A stretch of DNA of 64,000 bases from Hymenolepis diminuta (taxonomy: Eukaryota > Platyhelminthes > Cestoda > Cyclophyllidea > Hymenolepididae), in NCBI GenBank assembly GCA_900708905.1, contig CAADRB010000051.1:883694-947693 (forward strand). The letters run 5' to 3'. Numbering within the stretch: position 1 is the first letter of the stretch; the number at the start of each line of letters is the position of its first letter. A program made the position numbers and the translations under genes. The notes under the pieces were generated by a model. It searched no databases and was not told the origin of the DNA. It saw nothing but the letters and a program-made list of their open reading frames with translations. Of the stretch, positions 25,091 to 38,554 are shown piece after piece.

Positions 25091-28000
25091 CGAGTGATTT
25101 TAATTTTGCGGAGCCGTTAAAAGGATTCGGTCCTCCTCTTTGGTTGTTATCTTCAGAATTGCTCTAATTGAATCTAAATCGTTCATCATTTTAAGCCGAG
25201 TGAGATTGAATAATAGGTGCATATCAACGAAATAAATCTTCATATTCTATTAAAATCTTTCAAACAGAAATGTTATGTTTATATACAAGAATCCAGAAGT
25301 TAAATTATTCGGATCATTAACTTTTTGTCTTTAAATATAATAATTTTTTCCAATTCTCATAAATTTATCCTCTCAGTGATGAGACTTGATTGTAGGGACC
25401 CGTTTCTGGGAATGTGGACTGTTCTGTTGAGCTACGAACACCTGCTATGGGTATTCAACGCTGAACATCTGACTAGAACACCACCAACAAGATGAGATTT
25501 AGACTCTAAACTATTGCAATAATTCCTTAATCAAGGCGATAGATCGGTACCTGGATGAAACTCCGTCGTGTCCTTAACAGCTACAATGTGTTTTCAATAC
25601 GGTACACATGATCGTCATTTAATTTTTACTCATTTTACTCCTATTATGGTACTCTTGACTATTTCCATCTTGGCTCAGTCTGAACTGTCTGCACCCTCAC
25701 CCTAAGAGTGCACATCGTCCGAGGTTCTTTTTCTGCAACCACCGCATCCACCACCTCACCTAAGTTGCCATAGCAGCATCCCAATACCTCACAATGATAA
25801 TCCTTCCAATCGTCAACGATCTTCCTTTTTTCTCTTTAAATTTGATGCTGATAAATTAGCTTGTTGCAACCGCCCCCTTTCTCTGTCTTGCTTTCGTAGG
25901 AAAGATTGTGAGAATTTAGAAGATACGAAGTAGAAACAAGATATCCGGCTGTTGATATCCTAAAAATGAACCATTTTATTAGCCACATATCTTTTCAAAA
26001 ACACCAGATTCAACTAACTTCTCATTTTGCCTCGTCTATACCTTATTGAATGATTGTAATAATGAATGAGCGTAAGTATCGATATTTATTTAATGCACTT
26101 TTGAATCCAACTTTCTTCAGACCCAAAGGATGCATATATATGTAAAATAGGTCCTGAATACCAAGTGGACAGCCTCTTTCTGTACTAACCCAAAAAGACG
26201 CATTCAATTACTCTCCCATGTTATAGCTTTAGATGAATTGGGTTCAGAAAACTGGATTTATTTGGATAGGGTTTCAGAAATCCAAGCTTCTTCGGCCAAT
26301 AGCTTAATACTTTCGACAACCAAGTAAGCGAGATGAATAATGAACCGTTTGCCATAAAAATTACTAGAGTTAAAAATCCTTATTTTAGATTAAAATTTTA
26401 AAATCTCACTCTCCTCTATAAAAGCTTTGTGCCACCTTATTGAAATAGCATTGCTGATACCAACTGCAATCGATAAATTTTGACCAAATTCTTTAATCGG
26501 ACCAAACATACACCAAAAGAAAAACATCATTTGTTAAGGAAAGAAAAATGATTTTATCTAACCTCTTCTTCTGAATCGTGGAAATCATCAATTCAGCACA
26601 ATATATTTTACTATCAATGTTTTTTACGCCTTCAGGTTGCTTGAGACCATAAGTTCAGTTAGTGGATAATAGTTTCATGACGTCGTTTGGAGTTGTTTAT
26701 AGTGATTATCGGTTTTCATCGTCGAAAATTTCCTATCTCTTGTATTTTACTGTCTCATTTCATGGATCAGATCCATGCTGTTTGAAATCGGAAGAAAGTG
26801 AGTGCATATCTTTGCTAGGGACAAAATCCTGCTAATTTATATTGAAATGAAGAATGGGACATCTGGAGAATCTTATTATCTCATTATTTATTTAATTTTT
26901 TAGATAATTTTTAAAAGAGATCCCTGAGCTATTCTGAAAGCTATCTATTGTTCACTTTGAGACTAGGATAGAGAATGAAAACGGTTGTGGGGATAGGTTA
27001 ATTGACTTTTCTAATGGGAAAAGAGAAGACCAGGAGCAGTGAAGTGGTCTCTAGTTGCTGGTAATTGAAGTGAAGGTGACGGAGGTACTGCGTATGTTCA
27101 GAAAGCGTATTATATATATTTTAAGAAATAATACAAATAATCGGAAAGACCTTAAAATACTGTGAGTTTTAGGAGACCAATATTTAAAAAGGGAAATTCT
27201 AGGGTCGCATAAGTAGCCAAATACTCAAAATAAATGCTGGATAGTCCTGCAGAGGAGTAAGAGGATATAAGCTCTCCATAGGAACTCCAAATTCTGCTGC
27301 GTGTAGGTAATGGTGTATCACTAAGAACTAGTGAATTGCTTGAGGCATCACAGAAATGAATACTTCAAGCAGAAAAACTTCTCCAGTATGAAAGGAATTT
27401 TATAAGTTTTATCACAATACATGTGTGAAAGATTAATTCTACTCTCCTCTCTATCAATCGATTCTTTCTCTGTCAATACCCCTGATTAAATTATTAAATT
27501 TATATCCACTCGCGGACACCTCTTTTGGAACATAAAAAAAATGAACTTTTAATTCAAATCCAAATATTTTCAAAATGACCGCAATACCTTGTACGAAAAA
27601 AAAACAAATATTCAAGCAGAGTGCAGAAAGCTGCCCAAACTTAATTTTAATAGAATTTGAATTCTCTAAATTGAATTCTATTCGAATGACCAAGGCTATC
27701 CGATTGGTTAATAAAATACAGCTTTGCGCTATTCTTTGAAACTCTACCATATTTATCCCCTACACCTATATAAAGCATTCACTTTGTTATGCATTCATAA
27801 GCCGGATAATGAGAAATCTAATTGAGCGACCTTAACTAAGATTCTTCTTAATTTCATAATATATTACTTTGATCAAGTTAAAGAAGAGGAGCATTTTGTA
27901 GACCAATTTACACCTGAAATCTTTGCGTTAGAAAATTAGAAAACTAGAAATTCCAGGATGAAAAGTATGAGTTCAAGAGAAAAAATCAGTTCCAAACCTA

Positions 28001-29380
28001 TGGAAAATCGCGTTTTTTAATGCGTCAAAAACTCAAATTCTGCCAGCTTTTTATTTGTCACACTTAATTACTGGATGTGCACTGATGGGCATTGAATTCG
28101 TGACCCATGATTTTGAATATAAGAGAACAAAGGGGCCACTGCGCCACCATCTCAAGAGATATAGTACGTCCATTTACTTAAAGACCCTATACGGTATACG
28201 AATTTTACAATAAAATACGATAGGTTTCACATCGTAGTATGGTCACATTTTCTGCATTTTGACATTCTTTTCCAGCTTTGACTTGTGATGTTCAGTTCTG
28301 ACAGTTAGATTCATGGAAACACTTTCTTTTCATTCCGTTGAGCAGCCTTATAGATGGAATAATTATATGGAAGTAGTGCAAATAATGAAAACAGTGGTCA
28401 CATGGCCGATTTCTTTTTAATACGCCTGTTGATGAGCAGGTTTTCGTGCTAAGAGAACTCACCGGTGTTTGAGCTGTAGCCAGTACCACTACCTAAAGGT
28501 GAAGGAGACTTATTGTACTCCACTCGAGTGAAAAAGAAGATATTTAACGAGCATTCTACGGACAAGAATTGAAATAAATATGATTACTTATTTTATTCAC
28601 AATCTTCAATGCTTATTTATTGTGGTTATTCTTGCCACTTCATTCCACTTAACCTTCCACAAGCTGGAAAAAGCTGCCTGTTCTAAATCGAGAAAATGTC
28701 ATAAGAATTAACTATCTGAAACAGCTAATATTAATAATCGATCCTTCTTTACAGTATCGTAGTCGCAATAAAATATTATATAAAGGATAATATGCAATTG
28801 AACCCAAAGGCTGAATCATTGGCTCCCTTCCTTAAAATCCGATACCAACGGAAAAAGCCTTGTCGAAAGTCTACCTTGTAAACTTTGTAATGCACCTTCT
28901 CTCAAAGATATGCATTGCTCCATTATGTGAAAACTTTACCTTAATAAATATGTTTAGGGTATTTCATTAGTAACCCAATATCAAGTTACAAAAAACAGAA
29001 AAGCAGAATAGAATTTCCAATTTTGGGCTCAAATATTTTTATTTATCTTAGAGTAGCATAATCTCCAAGAGACCACCAATTTCGTCTGTAAACTTCAGGA
29101 GGTACAAATGTTAATTTTATGCCCCCAATTTGAACCCTTAATCTAACGAAATAGTTAAATTTCATTTAGATTGTACAAATAATAAATGCAGTGTAATAAT
29201 TAATGTAGCAATTATCAGAAACTGCTGGCACTGATGTAGTTTCCCTCTCAGTTAGTAAAAAAAAGCAGATTTTACCATTCGTTCAAAAATGATTAGCAGT
29301 TATATAGAGCTACGTTGATAATATTATCGTTATATGCGCCATGCAGTACTCAGTTAGCAGCGTGCTTTGTTGCTTATCAC
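25091..29380. other. Long AT-rich spacer, one SINE-like copy, no gene seen
   Basis: No recognised coding sequence apart from short frames such as 27454-27750 (minus). The SINE-like element at 28020-28155 is listed separately. Confidence 0.4.
28020..28155 (-). repeat. tRNA-derived SINE-like copy
   Basis: The minus strand starts GGTGGCGCAGTGGCCCC, containing a good polymerase III A-box (TGGCGCAGTGG). About 30 nt later comes a B-box-like GGTCACGAATTC with an insertion. The remainder aligns with 19620-19765. A tRNA gene is excluded because no cloverleaf follows. Confidence 0.55.
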
Positions 29381-32300
29381 ATGGGGAAGCCACTCAACAA
29401 TCTCAAACCACGTTTTACTAATTTATCGAAGAGTTTCGGTAAAATCAGGATCACCGCTCTCACGAAACAATGTGGAACATTCCTTTTAATCTATTTATTC
29501 TTTGTTTTAATGCACAAAATTATTGGATTTAAAGTGGAAATTTGGCTTTCTCTTAGCATTGTCACCATTACTTTGGAACGAATTTTAAATTGTAAGTTTT
29601 GCAGATATCGTTTTAGGTTAATATAAATAAGATTTTATTTATGGATGCAGTGAGAAAGGATCCATTCAAGCCAAGTCACGGCTTCGTTCTCCCATTTCTA
29701 CAAATTTTGCGGCGAAGCGATCACTTTTCCGGAACAGGGGAAATGTACATATACCCTCGTGGAATTCAACGAAAGACGAGGGGAACAATTTAAATGAAAA
29801 TGAAGAAAAAGGAAATATTTTTAGATCATTTTGGAATCGACATAGCTTTACAGGTAGATTATCAGGAGAACATTACCATTTCTACTTACTCTTATGCTTA
29901 AATTGTTTTTTTTTTATTCTAAATTATTCTAGAAGAAAATCGAGAAAAAGAAATACTGCCATTTACGGTTTTAAGAGATTATAGCCCTTTTTCAAGTATG
30001 TGATTAACATAAATTATGTTACTTATTTTGTAACAAGGTTTATCAATGTTTACAAATTTTAACTTATTATTCTAGCAAACGCATGTGGTTTACTTTTTTA
30101 CTATTCGACATCTTTTAAACTGCAAATGAAATCAAATTAGTTGAAAACGGACCATTTTAAACAGAAAATTATTATTACTACATGTTGTTTTAAAGTTATA
30201 AGGAACTAGTTTAGTGAAGTTCATTTATGAAAAGCTTTTGATTAAATTCCTAGTGCCTAATTTAACATAATTTTAAAGAGTTTTCTAATTTAATATTTAG
30301 ATATTAAATCGGAGAAAGATGCTCCCCATTTATCCGCTTTTAGAGATCTGAGTCCCTCAACAAGTAACTTCTTATTTGAAACACAAATTTCAAGACATAT
30401 TTACTTATATTTGTCATGTCTTATGAAAATGTCGTGATATTTAAATAAAATATGCATATTTCAGCACCAAATACTGCTACAGGTTTGTTTATTACAATTT
30501 ATAAACGTTACTTATACATCAATAAACGAATCACAGTAATAATGGACTTTCCTTGACTCCTTTGATTTACTTTTTTAGTAAAATTAAAAAATATTATTTT
30601 TATGTCCATATCAAAAAGCCCTCCTTTAAGCGCATTTTATTTCTTATTAAAAAGCTTGATGAAATTATCCTTCTTCAACATCCGAGATTGTAGGCCTAAT
30701 ATTTTAAGTTGATACTATCAAAATGTATCTTCGTTTAGATACTGCCTACGACTTCTCAGTATTTTTTTGTACTATTTTAAGCAATCTAAACTTACTAATA
30801 TCTTTTTGTAGTATCCGGATCTTCAGATGGTAAAGAAAACGGAATATTGCCAAGTAACAAATACTTTGTTTAGATTTAATTTTCCAATATTTTTAGATAG
30901 TGATATAGACATATATAAATATAATCTTTATATAATTCTCACAATTTAAGCGAAGAGACCATTATAATCTTAATAATCTTATCTGATTCGCTTTTATAAA
31001 AATTGAGATTGAATTTCAGACTCTATCGGTACATACTCGATAGATTATTCAAATCCCTCTTAAAAATTACTTTTAGTCATAAGTTTTTCATTTTACTGTT
31101 TTATTTGTATTTATTATAATGATTGCCATGACAATGCAAATCCATGGTTGGGATCTGAACACATTAAAGCAACAAGCAAGTCTGGTAAGTTGATAAAACG
31201 GGGATGGAGAGGGAAGATCAGAATGAGGCAGGATATCAAATTATATTCTAAAAAGATTTTAGAATCAAAGGACTTCTGAGCAATAACCAGAGCTCGGTGA
31301 TTGGCAGATTTACCTGGATGTTTGGTTATGCCAAGTCGATTCTTTTGCATTTTCCTGCAAATATGGTTCAGTAAATGGGACTAGCGGGAGAATTTAAATT
31401 CATTTTCTCCAAGTATGTTAAGTGAAATTCTCTTTGACAAGGTGGTTTCGAAGTCATTGATTTATGTGGCGTCTCCAGCCAATGAATGAGGCCAACAGAC
31501 TTGTGTGGTTTAAGTAATCGCTTTTATTTATCTTTTCTTTTCTTGCGAATTATTCCAAGATGCCATTTTGCTGAAAAGATTTTGAATTTGTAATTATATG
31601 GAAATAATTAAGACTCAAAATTAAATTTTTAGCAAATGGTGATTTTGTTATTACTTAGTCGATTTAAACAAATTTTTGCGCTCCCAATCATTTAGCACTC
31701 TCCGCAGGAATAGTATATTTCCGAGAAAAATGGCTACCTATTTCAACCCTTTATTTCTTTCGAATGTGAAAAAATACCAGATTAGTTTGGCATTGTAAAC
31801 AAATTGAATCCAGGGAATTCTTTAGCATGCAAATTTAATTATATAAATCAGATAATGGTTGTATCAACAACATTTCAAACAGAAGAAGTATAGATATTTA
31901 CTGTGGCAATGCAAAACATTTTTACAGGTTTTATTCACGCGGTGGCAACCGGACAACCTTTTGGGTGGTGAAATATAAGGAGTTGTCCAAAATCTCATAA
32001 CAAGTACGGTTTACTTTGTAATATTCGGATTTTTAAATTTCACGAATTGACTCTCAGATTAATGACTGCTATCATGTCCACGATATTCAAAGTTTGTTTG
32101 GTTGTTGATTCTCGTAAAAATCAAGTCTATCAGAAAACAAAAGTGTGCAATTCAGGGATTTCTGCTTTGAAAAATAAATAATTCATCTGAAATCGAATAG
32201 TTATTAATTCTTTTGCACTTATGTGTCCAGGAGCTTGTAACATTTGAATTTAGTTCAAAGCTGATTGGTGTAGGGTTGAAAATTATGCAAGCTTCGTGGT

Positions 32301-35275
32301 AATGCGTACCTCTTAAACTGAACAAGATACTGGAATTTGTCGACGGCTTCTATCACATATTCATACATTGGTAGAAGCGGAATAATTTAGCTACTACGTA
32401 GATTCCATAATTAGACAACTTCACCCATTTCGAATTTTGTGCTGAAGGCGAATATAAGTGAAAGATTCAAAACGTGCTCATATATTTATAAATGATGACA
32501 AGAAAATAGTTTTTATTGCAGATTACGAATGGAGATGATGAAACGGAAATATTCAGTTTGTGAAGGGTACCCATTATGAAAATAAAATTCGGAAATTGTA
32601 ATAAAGAATTCATGAATTTGCGTCAAATTTTCATTATTCTAAACCAAATTTTAAAATGTACATTCCAGATATTATTTATATATTAATAAGCGTTCTTTGA
32701 ACAGCTACATTATCTCAGCTTAATCAGTGTATAAACTTACACTTGAACCTCAATTTAAATCTCATTTAAATAAATAATACTATTGCATTTTGCAATGCAT
32801 TTCCGTTTCTGGTCTTCCATCCACAGAAAATGTGTTTTCCTAATTTATTCGAAAATTACGCTGACTTTGTTAAATGTACATATCAGCATGACGAAAGTTT
32901 AATATATTAAATACAGTTACAGAAAGTATCTTTTGAATACCACTTGACGTCTTGTATTTTGTATTTAATAGATCCAAATGAAGTTGAGAAAACAAATTTT
33001 AATCTCAGTGTTCGTAAGTTTCCTCTTATTTCCATGAATTAAGTTATATGAAGTAATGGAAAATTTATTCAATTTCCGCTATTCATCGTTTTTATCTTAT
33101 TCGTGAAATGTTTTCATGGACTTATAAGTTATTTAACCAGTAGAAAAAAGATAAAAAAGTTTGTATAATTACACAAATAAAGGAGGTATCCTAGTAGACA
33201 GATAAAGCGATTTTCTCATTGTGTTACTCATATATTTGAAAAAAGCAAACAATATGCTCAATTTTTAATTCCTTATGGAAGGAGTTTGAAAGGAATTATT
33301 AATGCTAACTTACTATTTGATCTTATTTACGAAGATTAAATTTCCTAGTACTTTTATGATATTTAGGTTCAAAATTTACTAAATACCACATTTAAAAATA
33401 ATTTCTATCCATAAGTAAGGTTTCTTAGTAATATATGAGATAATTAACTTAGACGAGCTTATTTATTTCATAAATTGTTTTATTAATTATTTATTTCATA
33501 TGAATTGCGCATTTGTCAAAACAGCTTCTCTTATCTATTGTTAATTTCCAAATTCTTCACAAAACAAACGTTAGTCTCGCATAATTGCTTTGTAAAATGG
33601 CAGTTTTACCATTTCTATCATTAATACTCAAGAAAAACTAAAAATATTAGTTTTAATCATGGGATGGTGTCTAAAAAATGCGAAATAACATAATAGTTCA
33701 GAATAGAATGAAAGTGACATAAGAGGAGTCCAGATTTTAACAGTCTTACTCTATTCGATATCAGAAAGCAGTGATACGACCAATTTATCAAAAGGAGCAT
33801 AATTCATTTCGTAATATCCGAAGGATCCTAAGCTCGACTTTCATGATTTGATACCTTGCTTTCTAGGTGAGTTCATATCCACGATATTCAGAGCTCGTTG
33901 GCCATTTGTTTTAATTGGATGGTCGGTCATACCATTGAATAATCTTTATCATCTTAACGGCATAACAAACCAGCTATGCTATTTTAAAAATTTCCACATT
34001 TTAACGCATTTGTGCCCTATTCGAGACTCCTAGGTGATTCAAGACACATCGAGATAAAGTCAGTAAATGGTCACTGCCGATTATTAAAAAGGCAGTTATT
34101 TACGTATTTCTCATTCAGAGAAACAATTGTACCCTCTCCCTATATAAAATGAGTTTAGAGTGAGTAAGTTTAAAAAGCCCAATGAAATAGGATGGATCTG
34201 AAAAGTAAATTATTCAAGTAATTTTTTTCATTTAGACGAAAATAATGCCCGATATGCTGCTACCCTACCTTCTTTTGCAAAAACGATTTCCATAGCCTCC
34301 TCTTCAATGCAGTCGAATTCAATCGCCGAAATCGGTATCCTTGTGCATATATTTATAAAGTTATTTAAACATCATTTATGTAAAATTTAGTCTTTTCTAT
34401 TCTATTCTGCTCGTCGTTTTAAATTTTCTTCAAAATTTGTTTAAATTTAGCAGTTTAATAAAATGCGATTCATTTTAAACTTTGAAGTGAAAGTCCAAGA
34501 AAATATCAACGCTTCATTCAAACCTTCAATTCAATGCACTAGTTTTCAGCTTAGCACAAATATTTTTATATTTAATAATAGGTAAAATAAAATACATCAC
34601 TCATTCAAATTCAAATCACTCATTAATCATTGTCCAAAATACAATTTTACATATAACCGAACAAATATTGAAAAGAATGGAATTGGAAAAAACATGCTAT
34701 GAATCTTCGATATAAAAATATGCATCGTTCAAACGTATTGAAATTACATCAATACAGTGAAGTTGGTGAATGTAATTTTGAATTCAGAAAAATTCTGACT
34801 AGTCATTAGGGAGTCGACTGCAAAGAGTCAAAGCTTGTTTGATCCTTTCTGAAAGAATGCTCTAAAGAAACGCCTTTTACGAGGACCTACGAAATGGAAG
34901 AAAACTTATATTATTATTAAGCTCATTCTCTTCTGTTAATGTTTGTAATTTAAAATGTAAAGGTGCGCTGCGTTTTAGCAACGGAGAGTTGAGTTGTCTC
35001 GTAATTTTTCATGGCCCTTATTTCGTGATTCAGCGCTAATTTGTTTGATGTTGGAAATGTTGACATTCAAAATTGCGCGGGTTTAAAGCACGAGCAGTTG
35101 CGCCACTTTTATGAAAAGGAATATTCTCTTATAGGTTCCCATGCAGCCAGACTCGATCCCATTAATGGTAGTAAACGAGAAATACCATTTAGCCGTGTAT
35201 GTTAAAAGTATTATCTGCCAGTTGACACACGATTTGTTTGTAAATTAACTGTCATGTTCTTCTATTACAGAGTAA
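29381..35275 (+). CDS. Candidate micro-exon-type gene, 10 exons, about 260 residues
   Basis: Exons: 29381-29595, 29651-29853, 29933-29995, 30301-30363, 30465-30482, 30812-30853, 32972-33013, 34236-34334, 35135-35167, 35271-35275. From 29651 on, every junction is AG/GT and in frame. All internal exons from 29933 are symmetric (phase 1-1) and multiples of three: 63, 63, 18, 42, 42, 99, 33 nt. The 63-nt exons encode related peptides (ending VLRDYSPFS and AFRDLSPST), so one duplicated. The last exon adds one codon and TAA; AATAAA follows at 35418. The first exon (ATG 29381) has hydrophobic stretches FLLIYLFFVLM and IWLSLSIVTITL, possibly a signal anchor. Its join to 29651 needs a weak donor (AA|GTTTTG) and is the least certain step. 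The rest is polar and low in cysteine. This resembles flatworm micro-exon genes in architecture; no sequence family recognised. Confidence 0.5.
30465..30482 (+). CDS. 18-nt micro-exon of the candidate micro-exon gene
   Basis: CACCAAATACTGCTACAG lies between ATATTTCAG and GTTTGT. With the split codons it encodes T-P-N-T-A-T and keeps phase 1. Found by frame continuity between the exons at 30301-30363 and 30812-30853. Confidence 0.45.
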
Positions 35276-36127
35276 AAGAAGTCTCTCTCGTCAAAAGATA
35301 AGACGCCTTTTCTGCTGTGGAGGAAAACATCAAATCATTTTACCTCAGGAGTAGTTAATTGATCAGATCCTAACCCTTTGTAATCCATTTTCTCTGATGT
35401 ATTCTAATTCAGTAGTTAATAAATACTTGACATTCTTTAATACCTTTAAATTCACTGAACTTTAAGGGGCCGATATGACTTTTATCTCTCATATGCAATC
35501 TTCGGAGTCCCATATTTGTCGGATCGGGTGGTGTGTAGATAGATAGTGTTTATGTATATTGACAAACAAGTCACCAGAACTACGGCTGAATATAAAAACG
35601 GAGGAAGGTTTTCTAATAAAAGAGGTTGTCCATAAAAAGAAGAGCAAGTTCATATTTTTCGAGCAAAATATTACTTTCATTTTCGCTGTCCACATTACTC
35701 AGTTAAGATCTAGGAGGTTGGGATAGTTTTATATACATTTTGTAGTCCTTTAAGGATCAAACCCAATGTGACCAAAGTTAGGGATAGGAAGAGCGATGGA
35801 ATATGCCCATTTTAGGTAAAACAAGAACGCGTTTTGCTGTTGAAGTGTTTGTTTACCATGGATTACTAACCGACAGTCGGTCAAAATTAAAACAAGTCAG
35901 TGTATCACATGTGACTGTTAGTGGGAGCTCTCAGTCTGAAAACATTCTGAAAGTATTTTTTTAATGATAAATAACACTCAGTTTTTTGTAGATAGTTGAC
36001 TTATCTTCTGAGTTAACAGTCAAGATTGCTTTAAGTCTTCCATTCACCCTACTGCTAATTTTGAAAATTTTGATGGCTTTGTGATGCTCTCCGAACCAGG
36101 AACTGACCTAAATGTTTTTATTTACAG

Positions 36128-36156
36128 ATGGGATCTTGCAGCAGCAAATCTACTAA
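36128..36156 (+). CDS. Possible alternative last exon of the micro-exon gene
   Basis: A TTTACAG acceptor is followed by nine codons and TAA in the phase (1) left open by the exon ending at 35167. It would replace the terminal exon at 35271. Short, so chance is a real alternative. Confidence 0.25.
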
Positions 36157-36231
36157 TTGAATTTAAGTAACATAATTTCACCTACCCCTTTGTTTTAAGC
36201 ACAATACATTACTGCATCTTCGATGCTTAGA

Positions 36232-36411
36232 TGCTCAAATCGAAGTAGTGAAAAAGCACTAAACGTTTTATTAGAAGGCAGCCAAATGAATGCGATTGAG
36301 TCGAATTCGGTCGGCGATTCGAATCAACACAATCTGGATGATGACACTGGGTTCAATTTGGTGGCAATTAACTCAAACCACAGTGAGCGTGCAGTACGTG
36401 TTGGAATTACT
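36232..36411 (+). CDS. Candidate exon, Asn/Ser-rich, unrecognised
   Basis: After a GCTTAG acceptor, an open frame of about 60 codons (CSNRSSEKALNVLLEGSQ...) reaches a possible donor GCA|GTACGT. It enters in phase 2, so it does not join directly to the phase-1 exon chain upstream. It may start a neighbouring gene with the in-frame ATG at 36223. Confidence 0.25.
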
Positions 36412-37681
36412 ATTATAGAGCTAAAATCAAATGAGCCATATAGGGTAATATCCCGAATAATGCCGAGTTATTAGTCACATAGACGATATTTGAAATAATT
36501 TATACAGATTGAACGATCAGATCTGATTTTTATGTTGCAGTCATATGGAGAGGCGTAGGTAGGAGCGCGCTTCGAGCGGACTATGGTGCTTTAACCTGGG
36601 CAGTGCCTGCGCCTCCCAGTCCAGCAAAACCTGACCATGTATATATCATTTGGTGGAACTCAGGCGCTTATAACCTTTTAAAATTTCTGAATTGCAAAAT
36701 CATGATGTTTCTATTTTTGTATTTTTGATAATTAATTTCGATTCCAAACATTTTGGAAAAATATTACTCGACTGAACCCGATGATTATGTTTATATTTTA
36801 ACAAATCCGTGAAATAGTGCTGACAGGAATGTTTTTAACACACAGATTTGATTTTTTACAAATTGTAGCATGTAACTATTATGCAAAAGATCGAACAGGG
36901 TTAGTGTGACAAAAAGTGACCCTTGAGAACAAATAGTACGGCTGACAGAACCGGTTATTCGAATTAAACTGGTTCGAACTGCTTTAAATGCATCAGAATT
37001 TTGTATTCCACAAGAAAATATCACATTAAACGAATATTATTGCTTTTTTTAATAGGTAAGTAAAATTATTGTATATTTCAGTGGTAAAATCGGATTTAAG
37101 AATGAAGTGAAAATATAGAGTTTAGGAGAAATATATTATCCGATGAAAGCTTTTCAAAATTAGCAGATACAGCGATGCCATTATGGTTCTTAGGATCTAA
37201 GACACGTCTCAATTGTCCAAAGTCCACATTGAGCATTAAGTGAGATTTGGAAAAGAGTTGATGCGAAAAGGGCGCCGATGGTTAAAATATGAGCTGGAAT
37301 CCCTCCCAAGCAATTGTGATGGATAGCGTTTTCTCCAACAGTTATCTACAATTTCACAGGCACTATCGGAAATCGGAAATTTAAGATCTAGAAGAATCGT
37401 ATGGAATCGGGTGCATTTGAATTATTGTATTGGGCACAATTGCCAGATTTGAGTATATAAGTGGTTTACAACTTATGAGGCCAACTTTACAGCTAATGAG
37501 GCCAAGGTGACAGGAATTGGGGCACCAGTGTCGTCTGACATGATACCACCACCACTTCCTCGCCATCTCAGCCGACTCCGCCTTCATCATGACGTAGAAA
37601 ACCTGCAACACTATAAATAATCAAGATGTCAGTCTCGCACATTTCCATATAGGTTTATTGAAATGCTTTTTTAACTTTCAG

Positions 37682-37948
37682 ACCGAGTCTTCATTTTCAC
37701 TGCTTATTTTACCTCTGCCTTCACTATCTTTATCTTGGAGACTTTGGTCTGATTCAGGTAATGCTAAGTAATTTTGCTTTAAGACCTTCTATTTTCAATT
37801 CACTACTTTTCAGACTGAAGAGAAAAGAGAAATGCAATCTGCGAGTTCTCTGTTTGCGGATTTTCAGAAGCAATTGAAAAGGAAAATTTTTGTGAGAACT
37901 GCAACAGAGTCAGTTGGGAAAAACGAAAAATTGTGGGAAAATCAATAA
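37682..37948 (+). CDS. Two candidate 3' exons of an unrecognised gene
   Basis: Exon 37682-37757 (acceptor TTTCAG, donor CAG|GTAATG, exits phase 0) joins 37814-37948 (acceptor CTTTTCAG, enters phase 0). The second exon encodes TEEKREMQSASSLFADFQKQ and continues to TAA at 37946-37948, a charged, helix-forming tail. The upstream exon is pyrimidine-rich and its reading frame is doubtful. No family recognised. Confidence 0.3.
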
Positions 37949-38554
37949 CCTACCGGACAACTCAAGTACTGATACAACTCACCAATTGAAATCGGTTTTA
38001 ACAGTAGATATGACAATTTATATTTGCTCTTAATTTGGGATCCTAAAACATATCCCGTTCTTATTGAACCAGCAATTTAATGATCAACAGAGCTTATAAT
38101 TTATCTCCATACAACTTGATAAGTTTTAAGGTGGAATTTAAATAGTGCACCTCTAATAATTTGTAAAAGTTATTTAAAAGAACTACCTCAATTTGGGTTT
38201 TAAGAGTCTCTTGTATTAACTAAAGCGGGGGCTATATGAAGTGAACGTGGATCGTCCGAATAGAGCTTTGTACCTGAAAATTTCCCAAGTCAATACAAAT
38301 TTAATATTAATATCTCGAACACTTTATTAATATCACATCCAATCTAAGACTTTTGTAGGTAATCTGAAATCTTATAAAATAACAACTTTCAGGCGTTTAA
38401 TTTATAATATTTTAATGGAAACTGCATGCAGAAAAAACTTCGCGACCGTGAAGGCACAAAGTACAATAAATACTGAATCGGAAATATAAAAGGAAAGGAA
38501 ACGTGCTTTACTTCACACACACAAATCAACGGATAGGAGAATTTTGATGGGGAA

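Noticed and set aside
28130..28155. A tRNA gene starting GGTGGCGCAGTGG on the minus strand
   Set aside because: No anticodon arm or acceptor stem can be completed; it is the head of a SINE-like repeat.
36128..36160. Short frame starting MGSCSSKSTN, which resembles a myristoylation/palmitoylation signal
   Set aside because: It stops after ten codons and has no donor before the stop, so it is more likely coincidence; the other frame was kept as a possible last exon.
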